64,000 nucleotides of DNA from Rhodococcus sp. IEGM 1409 (GTDB taxonomy: Bacteria > Actinomycetota > Actinomycetes > Mycobacteriales > Mycobacteriaceae): positions 248,001-312,000 of the forward strand of contig NZ_JASHKN010000003.1 in the NCBI RefSeq assembly GCF_030056735.1. The letters run 5' to 3'. Position numbers and translations under genes: made by a program. The notes under the pieces were generated by a model. The model did not search any database, was not told the DNA's origin, and saw nothing but the letters and a program-made list of their open reading frames with translations. Positions within the stretch are counted from its first letter, which is position 1. Every line of letters starts with the position of its first letter. Below are positions 9,705-18,073 of the stretch, in pieces.

Positions 9705-10685
9705 TCAGAGCACCACTACCAATTTGCCACGAGCTGTGCCGGCTTCCATTTTCGTGTGTGCTCGGGCGATGTCCTCGAACGCGAATACCTCGTCGATCGG
9801 TACCACCGCATCGCCTGCCGCCACAGTGGAAAGGAAGTCTTGTAGTACGTCGGCCGGCAGGTCGGACGCGTCCCCGCCGTACGAGGTCAATCGCACTCCA
9901 CGTGGAATGTAGTCGATCGGATAGAAGTCCTTGACTGTCCACTCGTTGGACAGCATGCCGGTGAAACACACGGTGCCGTGAACGCGAGTGGCGCGCAGCG
10001 TGTCGGGAAGTGTTGGTGTTCCGACCAATTCGAGAGCCAGATCGACGCCCTCCGGGAGAATGTCTCGCACCGGGCCGGCCACGGCACCGGCGTCGACAAC
10101 AACGTGGTCGACCCCAATCGCGGTCAACGACGACACCTTGCTCTCATCTCGGGTGGTTGCGAGAACTGTGAGTCCCCACTGTTTCGCCAGGACCGCGGTT
10201 GCCATGCCGACCGAGGAGGTTCCGCCGCGGATCAGCAGGGAGTGACCGGATTTCGCGTCCAGTCCCACGGTCAGTGAACCGTAGGACGTTTGCAGCATCT
10301 CGGGGACTGCTCCCAGTGTCGACCAGTCCAGTTCGCTGGCGAAGGGAACGACCTGACTGACGGGAACGCACGTGTACTCGGCATATCCACCGTCGAACGT
10401 CCTCCCCATCCCGCCCATCATTGCGGAAACCTGCTGTCCTTCGGCCAACTCCCCGCCGGGGCAGTTCAGCACCTCACCGACCGCCTCGATGCCCAACACT
10501 CGCGGGAACGTCACGCCGTCGGCGAGGCCGAGCCGGGTATGAAGTTCGGATCGATTGAGGCCGAAGGCCTTCACCCGGATCAGCACCCACCCGGCGACCG
10601 GTACCGGTATCGGAATCTCCTTGATCGTCAATGCTTCTGGCGGACCGGGGGCGTCGAGCACGATTGCGCGCATTGTGGCGGTCAT
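9705..10685 (-). CDS. Quinone oxidoreductase-like medium-chain dehydrogenase (MDR)
   Basis: This 326-residue NAD(P)H-dependent oxidoreductase belongs to the quinone-oxidoreductase branch of the MDR superfamily. The N-terminal GroES-like fold includes the GLNRSELHTR stretch typical of zinc-free members; no catalytic Cys/His zinc ligands are seen. The Rossmann part carries IRGGTSSVGMATAVLAKQWG near residue 155. The ATG overlaps the MarR stop by 4 bp (ATGA), so it is the second gene of a MarR-controlled pair. Such pairs often respond to electrophiles or quinones; the actual substrate is unknown. Confidence 0.85.
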   Translation of the reverse strand: MTATMRAIVLDAPGPPEALTIKEIPIPVPVAGWVLIRVKAFGLNRSELHTRLGLADGVTFPRVLGIEAVGEVLNCPGGELAEGQQVSAMMGGMGRTFDGGYAEYTCVPVSQVVPFASELDWSTLGAVPEMLQTSYGSLTVGLDAKSGHSLLIRGGTSSVGMATAVLAKQWGLTVLATTRDESKVSSLTAIGVDHVVVDAGAVAGPVRDILPEGVDLALELVGTPTLPDTLRATRVHGTVCFTGMLSNEWTVKDFYPIDYIPRGVRLTSYGGDASDLPADVLQDFLSTVAAGDAVVPIDEVFAFEDIARAHTKMEAGTARGKLVVVL

Positions 10686-11143
10686 GATTTCTCCTTCGTG
10701 ACGGGTGTCAGTCGACGGTTGGCCTCGCGCAGCGTGGCCAGTGTGGCACCGAACCGATCGAGAGCCTCGGGTGTCAGGGCGGAACCGAGGCGGCGTTCCA
10801 GTTCATCGGCGAACGTGGCATTCGCCCGCTGTAACAGTGCATCACCCTCGGGGGTCAACTCGATGAGTGAGGATCGTTTGTCGGCGGGATTGGATTGACG
10901 ACGGCAGTGGCCCGAGGACTCGATCCGATCCATCAACTTGCTCGTGCCGCCGACGGTGATCGCGAGTGCTTCGGCGATGTCGAAGACCCGGCAGGATCCG
11001 AGTCTGCCGATGATTTGCATCGGCTCGAATCGGCTCAGCGGCAGGTCGTACTCGATTCGGAGTCTCTGGTCGATGGCCGTCCACAATTCGGTTTCGAAGC
11101 GGACGAGGTTGTCGAAGTGTCTACTCAGGTCTGACCTGGTCAC
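10682..11143 (-). CDS. MarR-family transcriptional regulator
   Basis: This 153-residue regulator has the MarR winged-helix layout. A long N-terminal helix is followed by LSRFEPMQIIGRL, the DNA-reading region DIAEALAITVGGTSKLMDRIES, a wing with NPADKRSSLIELTPEG, and C-terminal dimerisation helices. It is the first gene of a two-gene operon with the MDR oxidoreductase. Two identical-type palindromes upstream are likely its own operators, which implies autorepression. The inducer is unknown. Confidence 0.9.
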   Translation of the reverse strand: MTRSDLSRHFDNLVRFETELWTAIDQRLRIEYDLPLSRFEPMQIIGRLGSCRVFDIAEALAITVGGTSKLMDRIESSGHCRRQSNPADKRSSLIELTPEGDALLQRANATFADELERRLGSALTPEALDRFGATLATLREANRRLTPVTKEKS

Positions 11144-11166
11144 AACCAGGCCCCGAATCGATATGC

Positions 11167-11222
11167 ATTCCGTGGAATCATCTTCTCACCGTACGTCCGA
11201 TCCGCTATAAATTCCATGGAAT
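11167..11222. promoter_or_regulatory. Paired palindromic operators (ATTCCrTGGAAT) for the MarR regulator
   Basis: ATTCCGTGGAAT (11167-11178) and ATTCCATGGAAT (11211-11222) lie 44 bp apart centre to centre, about four helical turns. They sit between the divergent MarR gene and dinB. The second is a perfect 12-bp palindrome, and the first differs at one central base. MarR proteins bind inverted repeats of this kind. The second site is 42 bp before the dinB start and might also affect dinB. Confidence 0.65.
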
Positions 11223-11264
11223 CTATTTGCGGCCTTCCGCATTGTCGGCAGGGCATGGGAACAT

Positions 11265-12563
11265 GTGTTCGTGTCGCACGAACAGCCGGATCGAGAAACG
11301 CCAGGTGATCACCCTGGCGGTACGCGTTCTGGCGCGACTTGTTCGGGCGGTAGTCGGCCTACGGGTGACGCAACGATCCTGCACGCGGACCTCGATTCGT
11401 TCTACGCATCAGTCGAGCAACGCGACGACCCGAACTTGGCGGGTAGGCCTGTCATCGTCGGCGGTGGAGTCGTCTTGGCGGCAAGCTACGAGGCCAAGGC
11501 CTTCGGGGTTCGGACTGCGATGAGTGGTGGTCAGGCCCGTTCCCTGTGTCCTCAGGCGATAGTCGTTCCTCCGCGAATGTCCGCATACTCGCAAGCGAGC
11601 AAAGACGTGTTCGACGTCTTCCATGACACGTCGCCGCTGGTCGAGGGAATTTCGATCGACGAAGCGTTCCTCGAGGTCGGGGGATTGGCCCGGATCGTCG
11701 GCACACCGCTGCAGATCGGTGCGAACCTCAGGCGTGACGTCGCCGAGCAGGTCGGACTACCGATCACGGTCGGCATCGCACGCACCAAGTTCCTGGCCAA
11801 GGTCGCGAGCGCGTTTGCGAAACCCGACGGATTGCTGCGGGTGCCACCAGAGGGCGAAACCGAATTCCTGCATCCGTTGCCTGTCGAGAAGCTGTGGGGC
11901 GTCGGCAAGATCACCGCCCAGAAGCTGCGAAACTTCGACATCGTGACGGTGGGCGACATCGCTCGGCACGACGAATCCTCGATCGTGTCGATTCTCGGGG
12001 GCGGCGCCGGCCGGCACCTCTACGCGCTCTCGCACAACCGAGATCCACGCCCGGTCCGAGCCTATCGCGGCCGCAGTTCGATGGGCGCTCAGCATGCGCT
12101 GGGTCGCGGTTCCCATCCCCGCACAGAACTCGATGCGTCGTTGATGTCCCTTGTCGACCGTGTCAGTCGACGCATGCGCTCGGCGCAGCGGACGGGGCGC
12201 ACGGTCACGCTCCGGCTCCGCTTCGCCGATTTCACGCGGGCTACTCGTTCGCACACGTTGCGACGGTCCACAGCCGACACAGCGGAACTGCTGAACGCCT
12301 CGATGGTGCTGTTGGACGAAGCGATACCGATGATTGCGGACAAGGGCATCACGTTGATCGGTGTCGCAGTCTCCAACCTGGATCGGGACGGAGCCGAACA
12401 GCTCGAATTGCCCCTCGACGGTCCAGGATTCGCGGGTCCGGACACTGCCGCCCTCGACTCGGCGATGGACAGCGTCCGGAAGAAGTTCGGCTCCGCGGCC
12501 CTCACGAGGGGAGTCCTTCTGGGGCGTGACCCGGACCTGTCGGTGCCGTTGCTTCCGGACTAG
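11265..12563 (+). CDS. dinB: DNA polymerase IV (Y-family, DinB)
   Basis: This is an error-prone translesion polymerase. Family landmarks are the first catalytic block ILHADLDSFYASVEQRDDP (Asp42 and Asp44 area), the steric gate region, the second carboxylate block ISIDEAFLEVGG, and the helix-hairpin-helix around LWGVGKITAQKLR. A little-finger domain follows. Counted from the GTG at 11265 it has 432 residues with about 37 non-conserved residues before the polymerase core. Another in-frame GTG lies at 11271, and the true start is uncertain. No LexA box was seen upstream. Its stop overlaps the convergent monooxygenase stop. Confidence 0.9.
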   Translation: MFVSHEQPDRETPGDHPGGTRSGATCSGGSRPTGDATILHADLDSFYASVEQRDDPNLAGRPVIVGGGVVLAASYEAKAFGVRTAMSGGQARSLCPQAIVVPPRMSAYSQASKDVFDVFHDTSPLVEGISIDEAFLEVGGLARIVGTPLQIGANLRRDVAEQVGLPITVGIARTKFLAKVASAFAKPDGLLRVPPEGETEFLHPLPVEKLWGVGKITAQKLRNFDIVTVGDIARHDESSIVSILGGGAGRHLYALSHNRDPRPVRAYRGRSSMGAQHALGRGSHPRTELDASLMSLVDRVSRRMRSAQRTGRTVTLRLRFADFTRATRSHTLRRSTADTAELLNASMVLLDEAIPMIADKGITLIGVAVSNLDRDGAEQLELPLDGPGFAGPDTAALDSAMDSVRKKFGSAALTRGVLLGRDPDLSVPLLPD

Positions 12564-13840
12564 GTGAGATTTTCTCGCAGAGTCGCTCCCTCGTATTCGC
12601 GACGGAACAACCCACGAGCCTGCAACACCGGAATCACGTGATCGACAAAATCTTCCAGACCGTGGGGATAGGTCGGCGGCATCAGATTGAAGCCGTCGGC
12701 ACCGCGGCCGCGCAACCAGGCTTCCATTTCGTCGGCGATGTATTCGGGTGTTCCGATCATTGTTGCGTGACCACCACCGGCAGCCAACGTTCCGAGAAGC
12801 TCACGCACTGTTGGTGCATCCTTCTCGACGATCCGCAGAATAGTTGCGTAGCGTCCCTGCGGCCCGGTGAATGCCTCGACCGGGGGTAGCGGTGGTACCG
12901 GCGCGTCGAGATCCCAGTCCTCACAAGTCTGTCCGGTGAACAATGACAGTTGGCGTATCGACTGTTCAGTGGGTAGCAGGAGGTCTAATTCGGCCTTCTT
13001 CGCCCGTGCTTCGGTGACCGTACTGCCGACGTAAGTGACCAGGCCCGGCATCACGGCGACGGCGGCGGAATCCCTGCCGGCGCGTTCGATTCTCGATTTC
13101 ACGTCCGCGTAGTAGCTCTGCGCGCTGGGGAGGTCGTAGGCAACCGAATAGATTGCTTCGGCGCGCTGCGCCGCCAGATCGCGACCTTGCTCGGACGCCC
13201 CGGCTTGGAACAACACCGGCCGACCCTGCGGGGATCGCGGAACCGTCAACGGGCCGTCCACACGAAAATGCTTGCCGTCGTGATCGATTCGAGAGATCTT
13301 GTCGGCGTCGGCAAAACGCCCGGCACGGTCGAGGATCAGGGCGTCTTCCGACCATGAATCCCACAGTGCGAGGGCAACTTCGACAAATTCGTCGGCTCGT
13401 TCGTATCTCGATGCGTGATCCGGCATCGCCTCGAGTCCGTGGTTGCGCGCCTCTTGATCGAACATCGAGGTCACGACGTTCCAGCCGGCCCGGCCGCCGC
13501 TGATGTGGTCGAGTGATGCCAACAGTCGCGCCGCGTGAAACGGCGTGTAGAAAGTCGTGGAAATGGTGGTGACCAGGCCGATGTTCGCCGTCGCTCGCGC
13601 CATCGCAGTCAATGCGGTGATCGGCTCGAGGAACCACGACGCACCCGACTCGGGTTCGCGAACACTGTGACCGTCAGCGAAGAAGACGGCGTCCAGCTTG
13701 CCGCGTTCGGCGATCTGGGCGAGCGACTCGTAATACGCGATGTCGCCCAGACTTTCGACCGGTGAGTCGCGGTGACGCCACGCTGCACTGTGATGTCCGC
13801 ACCCGAGAAGAAACGCACCTATCCGTAGCTGTGCACCCAT
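12560..13840 (-). CDS. FMN-dependent monooxygenase (NtaA/SnaA/DszA-type luciferase family)
   Basis: This 426-residue protein is a flavin-dependent monooxygenase of the NtaA/SnaA/SoxA branch of bacterial luciferase-like enzymes, which need a separate flavin reductase. Family segments include LDAVFFADGHSV near the N-terminus, ISTTFYTPFHAARLLASLDHISGGRAGWNVVTS, and the C-terminal DGFNLMPPTYPHGLEDFVDHVIPVLQ. I start it at the ATG at 13840, which overlaps the stop of the SDR gene by one base (TGATG), rather than at a start 20 codons upstream inside that gene. It is the second gene behind a TPP riboswitch, so it is probably made when thiamine is scarce. The substrate is unknown, but a thiamine-related heterocycle is a reasonable guess. 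Confidence 0.85.
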   Translation of the reverse strand: MGAQLRIGAFLLGCGHHSAAWRHRDSPVESLGDIAYYESLAQIAERGKLDAVFFADGHSVREPESGASWFLEPITALTAMARATANIGLVTTISTTFYTPFHAARLLASLDHISGGRAGWNVVTSMFDQEARNHGLEAMPDHASRYERADEFVEVALALWDSWSEDALILDRAGRFADADKISRIDHDGKHFRVDGPLTVPRSPQGRPVLFQAGASEQGRDLAAQRAEAIYSVAYDLPSAQSYYADVKSRIERAGRDSAAVAVMPGLVTYVGSTVTEARAKKAELDLLLPTEQSIRQLSLFTGQTCEDWDLDAPVPPLPPVEAFTGPQGRYATILRIVEKDAPTVRELLGTLAAGGGHATMIGTPEYIADEMEAWLRGRGADGFNLMPPTYPHGLEDFVDHVIPVLQARGLFRREYEGATLRENLT

Positions 13841-14631
13841 CAGTTCTTGACGAGTCCGCCGTCGACGACCAGGTTCTGGCCGGTCACGGCCCGCGACCAC
13901 GGCGAGGCGAAGAACAGCGCGGCGTCGGCAAATTCGTCCGGTGTCGTGACCCGGCGCAGGGGAGTGCTTGCCGCGATCATGTCGAACACTGCTTCCGGCG
14001 TCGCGGCACTCGCGTCCGTGGTGCGGAGCAAGCCACCAGAGACCATGTTGACGGTGATCCCGTCCGGACCGAGGTCCGCGGACAGTGTCCGCGTCAGTGC
14101 CAACAGTGCGGCTTTGGCGGCGGTGTAGTCGTGGTATGGAACGACCGGATTCTGGACCAGATTGGTTCCGACAGTGATGATTCGGCCGAACCCGAGTTCT
14201 CGCATGCCGGGGAGTGCTGCCTGGGTGGTGTTGAGTGTCCCGGCGACAGCTCCGCGTAGTTGGGAGTCGAAGTCGGCCCAGGTGATCGTGTCCGCGTTCG
14301 GCCGGGCGTCACCGTTGAACGAGAAGTCGACGAGTGCATTGTCGACCACGGTCGAGATCGGTGCGTCGAATCGCTCGAGTGCAGCGCCGAACAATTGATC
14401 GACGGAGCTGCGGTCCGTCACGTCCGCCCGGACTGCGAAGGTGCGATCCTCGCCCAGTTCGGCGACCAGGGCCTCGGCGGCATCACGGCTCTTGTTGTAG
14501 TTCACGATCACCCGGGCGCCTGAGCGGGAGAATGCTCGGCTCAGTGCGGCGCCGAGCCCGCGGGCGCCACCGGTGATCAGGACGATCTGCTCGTTCAGTT
14601 CCAGAGCGCGCTGAAATTGCTGTTCGGTCAT
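13840..14631 (-). CDS. Short-chain dehydrogenase/reductase under TPP riboswitch control
   Basis: This 263-residue SDR resembles 3-oxoacyl-ACP reductases. It has the cofactor motif TGGARGLG (residues 20-27), an NADP-favouring ARVIVNYNKSRD segment, the DNAL structural motif and the catalytic YxxxK as YTAAK. The residue 13 positions before the catalytic Tyr, normally Ser, is Thr in this alignment by eye, so catalysis may be altered. The ATG has a GGAGGG Shine-Dalgarno 8 nt upstream, inside the 3' end of a TPP aptamer. A three-codon frame (ATG TCG ACA TGA) also ends on this ATG. Its stop overlaps the monooxygenase start. It is not an obvious thiamine-synthesis enzyme. Confidence 0.85.
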   Translation of the reverse strand: MTEQQFQRALELNEQIVLITGGARGLGAALSRAFSRSGARVIVNYNKSRDAAEALVAELGEDRTFAVRADVTDRSSVDQLFGAALERFDAPISTVVDNALVDFSFNGDARPNADTITWADFDSQLRGAVAGTLNTTQAALPGMRELGFGRIITVGTNLVQNPVVPYHDYTAAKAALLALTRTLSADLGPDGITVNMVSGGLLRTTDASAATPEAVFDMIAASTPLRRVTTPDEFADAALFFASPWSRAVTGQNLVVDGGLVKN

Positions 14632-14637
14632 GTCGAC

Positions 14638-14710
14638 ATCCCTCCGCCAGTGCTAACTGGTCAGGTTCATCGGGTCTGATCTCAGCCGACTTTTTCGGCA
14701 CCCCGTGTCA
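14638..14710 (-). promoter_or_regulatory. TPP riboswitch (THI element)
   Basis: Read on the minus strand, the leader contains the conserved THI-box blocks in order: ACACGGGGTGCC, then GGCTGAGAT, then ACCCGATGAACCTGA, then a CCAGTTAGCACTGG hairpin, and finally GGCGGAGGGATG. These form the pyrimidine- and pyrophosphate-sensing arms of the TPP aptamer. The GGAGGG at 14645-14640 is both the last part of the aptamer and the Shine-Dalgarno of the SDR gene, pointing to translational control by sequestration. No separate terminator hairpin is seen. Confidence 0.93.
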
Positions 14711-14852
14711 CCGTCCATCAGACCACGAGAGGTGAATCGTCCTGAACGGCGGGTGCGTATGAATTGCCGGCGCGATGAGTTTTCGATCGCTGGGGAGTCG
14801 TTATTGCAAGCGAAGTGGCAACCGGCCGCTCGCCTTGCCCCGGGAGATTCCG

Positions 14853-15293
14853 ATGACAACCCAGCCTGCCCACCACGACACCCTTTCCGATAATGCAACA
14901 CGAACGGCACCTTCGGGGACCGCGCGCAAGGTCGGATACGTCCTGAGTGGGCTGTTCATCCTTTTTATGCTGTTCGACGGCATCATCCACATCCTCAATC
15001 TGCAGACAGTCAAGGACGCCTCGGCCGAACTGGGGCTGCCGGACTCTCTCGCCCTGACAGCCGGGGTTGTGCAGCTGATCTGCCTTGCGCTGTACGTGAT
15101 TCCGCGAACGTCCGTACTCGGCGCGATTCTGCTTACCGGTTACCTGGGTGGCGCTGTGTTGACCAACCTTCGAGCTGAACAGCCTCTGGTGAGCACCACG
15201 TTGTTTGCCGTCTACACCGGAATCGTCATGTGGGCTGGACTGTATCTCCGAGATGAGAAGGTTCGCGAGATCATTCCGCTCCGTCGGGCCTGA
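14853..15293 (+). CDS. DoxX-like membrane protein
   Basis: This 146-residue integral membrane protein has four predicted helices (about residues 25-47, 65-87, 92-110 and 118-135) after a polar N-terminus. The pattern GLFILFMLFDGIIHILN followed by ELGLPDSLALTAGVVQLICLALYVIPRTSVLGAILLTGYLGGA is typical of the DoxX-like family. The start at ATG 14853 is chosen because a CGGGAG Shine-Dalgarno precedes it and conserved sequence begins soon after. The function is not established for this family branch; some members associate with oxidases or quinone metabolism. It is transcribed towards the di-iron oxygenase gene. Confidence 0.75.
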   Translation: MTTQPAHHDTLSDNATRTAPSGTARKVGYVLSGLFILFMLFDGIIHILNLQTVKDASAELGLPDSLALTAGVVQLICLALYVIPRTSVLGAILLTGYLGGAVLTNLRAEQPLVSTTLFAVYTGIVMWAGLYLRDEKVREIIPLRRA

Positions 15294-15397
15294 AATCAGG
15301 CCACCGAAGGGGTTGCGTGGGACGCGGTGTCCCATTATGTTTGACCTCATTCAAGTCCGTCGACTGCAATCGGCGGATTGGCCGTGAGGAGACACCG

Positions 15398-16387
15398 ATG
15401 GCTCGGTCAGCGTCGATCGAAGTGGAAATGCCGTACCACGAGGTACTGCGGACTTTGTCCGAGGGTTCAGTGGCCCGCAGTTTTGATCCCTACCTCGACA
15501 TCGACTGGGATTCACCAGAGTTCGCGATCGATCCACACGATCCGAGGTGGGTGCTCTCGTCCGTCTCGGATCCCCTCGGAGCGACGCAGTGGTACCAGGA
15601 GCAGTCCCTGGAACGTCGAATCGCGATGGGAATGTGGCGTCAGGCCAACGTGACCAAGGTGGGTTCGGCGTTCGAGAGCATCTTGATCCGGGGAATGCTG
15701 CAGTACATCATGGCGCTTCCCAACCAGTCGCCCGAGTTCCGGTACTGCCTGCACGAGATGACCGAAGAGTGCAATCACATCCAGATGTTCCAGGAACTCG
15801 TCAATCGTATGGACATCGATGTGCCGGGTATGCGTCCGATGTTCCGGCGCCTCTCGCCCATCATCGGGGTGCTGGGTGCCAAGTTCCCGGTCATCTTCTT
15901 CATCGGCATTCTTGCCGGAGAAGAACCGATCGACCACTTCCAGAAGGACTTGATCCGCGAAGGTAAGGACACCCCGCCGGCGATGCTCCGCAGCATGGAG
16001 ATTCACATCGCCGAAGAAGCGAGACATATTTCGTTTGCGCACGAGTTCCTGCGCAATCACGTCCCCAGGCTCAGTCGTACCAGTCGGGCAATGACGTCGG
16101 TTGCCTTCCCCGGCGCGATGCGTTGGCTCGCAGGCGAAATAATGTCACCGCCCAAGGAATTCGCCGAAGAGTTCGGCATTCCCGAAGACGTGATGACGAG
16201 TGCTTTCTGGGGCAGCCCGCATTCGCGCCGAATTCTGGGTAATTACTTCGGTGAAATGCGGGCCCTGGCAGACGAACTCGGTCTGATGAACCCGGTGTCG
16301 AAGCGGGTGTGGCGAAAGCTGCGCATCGACGGCGACTACGCACGCTATCGCGGCGAGCCGAAGCGCTCCGACAAAACCCGGATCTAG
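15398..16387 (+). CDS. AurF-like non-haem di-iron oxygenase
   Basis: This 329-residue protein has two EExxH-type iron-binding helices: TEECNHIQMF near residue 120 and AEEARHISFAHEF near residue 204. Further helices could supply the other ligands, as in AurF-type p-aminobenzoate N-oxygenases and related di-iron proteins. AurF itself oxidises an aryl amine to a nitro group, but the substrate here is not known. The start at 15398 follows a GAGGAG Shine-Dalgarno (15386-15391). The DoxX-like gene lies 104 bp upstream on the same strand, and a TetR gene converges 34 bp downstream. Confidence 0.85.
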   Translation: MARSASIEVEMPYHEVLRTLSEGSVARSFDPYLDIDWDSPEFAIDPHDPRWVLSSVSDPLGATQWYQEQSLERRIAMGMWRQANVTKVGSAFESILIRGMLQYIMALPNQSPEFRYCLHEMTEECNHIQMFQELVNRMDIDVPGMRPMFRRLSPIIGVLGAKFPVIFFIGILAGEEPIDHFQKDLIREGKDTPPAMLRSMEIHIAEEARHISFAHEFLRNHVPRLSRTSRAMTSVAFPGAMRWLAGEIMSPPKEFAEEFGIPEDVMTSAFWGSPHSRRILGNYFGEMRALADELGLMNPVSKRVWRKLRIDGDYARYRGEPKRSDKTRI

Positions 16388-16421
16388 TCGGGTGGCCCGG
16401 ATCTAGTCAGGCAGCCCGGAT

Positions 16422-17171
16422 TTAGTCAGACAGCGAGGCCTGGCCATCGGACGACACCAGTTCAGCGATGAGCGTGGACAATTCGACGTGGGGATCGATC
16501 GTGAGCCCGCTCGAGCGGGCAACGCCGTCGAACATGTACCAGGTGTATTTCGCGAGGTCGGCGACGATCTCTGCGCGGCTCGGTTTCGGATCAGTGCTCC
16601 GGACCCAGTGAGTGAGCGTGCCCTCGACCATCGTCACCACTGCGAACGGTAGTGAATCGAAGGGCGAGGAATCGATCCCCACGGATCGGCCGACTTCGGT
16701 GATGATTGCGCGGGCCGAGTCGGCGATTGTCGCCTTCAGACTGCTGATCGCGTCGATGCTCTCGTCGTCGTAGTCGGTGGGGCCGGTACCCATGAACTCG
16801 TGAATCCGCGGATGCTCGGTGATCCACTCGGCGACGGCGCTGATGGTGCGAGTCAGGATCTCGTCGAGAGTGCCGACCGAAATGCTCATCGACGCATCCA
16901 GGGCAGCTGCAAATTGGCCGAGCACAAACGCTCGGACCCGTCGATCGAGGTCGTCCCGGCCGCTGAATTGCCGGTACACCACCGACTTGGCGAGACCGGC
17001 CCGGTCGGCGATCTGCTGAACGGACACCTCGGCACCTGCTGCCCGCTCTTCGATCAGTTCGACAGCCGAGGTGAGTATCCGTTTCTGACGCTCGGAGTTG
17101 TGCCGCTCCCACCGAGCTTCGCGACCGGTCAACTCCGCAGTGGCAGGTTGCGCAATTGCGTCGCTCGGCAT
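16422..17171 (-). CDS. TetR-family transcriptional regulator
   Basis: This 249-residue regulator has an N-terminal TetR domain after about 25 extra residues. The domain includes the SVQQIADRAGLAKSVVYRQFSGRDDLDRRV helix-turn-helix and recognition helix. The C-terminal ligand domain is longer than in small TetR proteins and is not diagnostic. It is convergent with the AurF-like oxygenase and divergent from recO, with its start 86 bp before the recO start. Control of the oxygenase is possible but not shown by any operator seen here. Confidence 0.88.
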   Translation of the reverse strand: MPSDAIAQPATAELTGREARWERHNSERQKRILTSAVELIEERAAGAEVSVQQIADRAGLAKSVVYRQFSGRDDLDRRVRAFVLGQFAAALDASMSISVGTLDEILTRTISAVAEWITEHPRIHEFMGTGPTDYDDESIDAISSLKATIADSARAIITEVGRSVGIDSSPFDSLPFAVVTMVEGTLTHWVRSTDPKPSRAEIVADLAKYTWYMFDGVARSSGLTIDPHVELSTLIAELVSSDGQASLSD

Positions 17172-17257
17172 CGGGTCAGTCTATCCGGACACCACCCGGC
17201 TCGGGATCGGGCGCGGCATCGCGCATTCTCGTCGGCACAACGTGGGACACTGGTCGA

Positions 17258-18073
17258 GTGAGGTTGTATCGAGACACGGCGGTGGTGCTGCGCCTGCACA
17301 AACTTGGCGAAGCCGACCACATCGTCACGTTGCTCACCCGTCAGTTCGGGTTGGTGCGTGCCGTGGCCAAAGGTGTCCGCCGAACAACCTCCAAATTCGG
17401 CGCCAGACTCGAACCGTTTGCTCACATCGACGTACAGCTTCTCCCGGGCAAGAATCTCGACATCATCACTCAGGTGCAGACCGTGGATGCGTTCGCCACC
17501 GACATCGTCGACGACTACAGCCGGTACACCACGGCGTGCGCGGTACTCGAAACTGCCGAGCGGTTGGCCGGTGAGGAACGCGCGCCCGCTCCACAACTTC
17601 AACGATTGACGGTGGGCGCACTGCGCGCGATCGCCGAGCAGGCGCGACCGGTCGAGTTCGTGCTCGACGCTTTCTTGTTGCGGGCCATGGGCTATGCGGG
17701 TTGGGCACCTGCCCTCGAAGAGTGTGCGCGCTGCAGCGCTCCTGGACCGCACCGGGCATTTCACGTCGCCGCAGGTGGAGCCGTGTGTACCTATTGCCGA
17801 CCGGCGGGTGCTGCGACGCCGTCGCCCGGAGTGCTCGACTTGATGGAAGCGCTGCTCCGAGGGGAGTGGGAGGGCACCGATTCGGCGCCCGCGACTCTGC
17901 GGACGCAAGCCAGCGGACTGGTCGCGGCACACCTGCAGTGGCATCTCGAGCGCCAATTGCGGACGTTGCCGCTGATCGAGCGTTCGAGGCCGCATGCAGC
18001 CGTCGAGGTCGACTTGCCCGTGAGGCAGGATGGAACCCGTGATTCGACGACGCGAACCGCGAACTCCGCTTGA
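17258..18073 (+). CDS. recO: DNA repair protein RecO
   Basis: RecO (271 residues) loads RecA at gaps with RecR/RecF and anneals single strands. It begins [28 protein letters not shown], the classic OB-fold start of RecO, continues with [16 protein letters not shown], and has four Cys (CARC...CTYC, about residues 156-177) for a zinc finger. The GTG at 17258 is chosen because it directly begins the conserved OB fold. A TTG start upstream would add 34 non-conserved residues and overlap the TetR gene. uppS starts 44 bp before its end. Confidence 0.93.
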   Translation: MRLYRDTAVVLRLHKLGEADHIVTLLTRQFGLVRAVAKGVRRTTSKFGARLEPFAHIDVQLLPGKNLDIITQVQTVDAFATDIVDDYSRYTTACAVLETAERLAGEERAPAPQLQRLTVGALRAIAEQARPVEFVLDAFLLRAMGYAGWAPALEECARCSAPGPHRAFHVAAGGAVCTYCRPAGAATPSPGVLDLMEALLRGEWEGTDSAPATLRTQASGLVAAHLQWHLERQLRTLPLIERSRPHAAVEVDLPVRQDGTRDSTTRTANSA

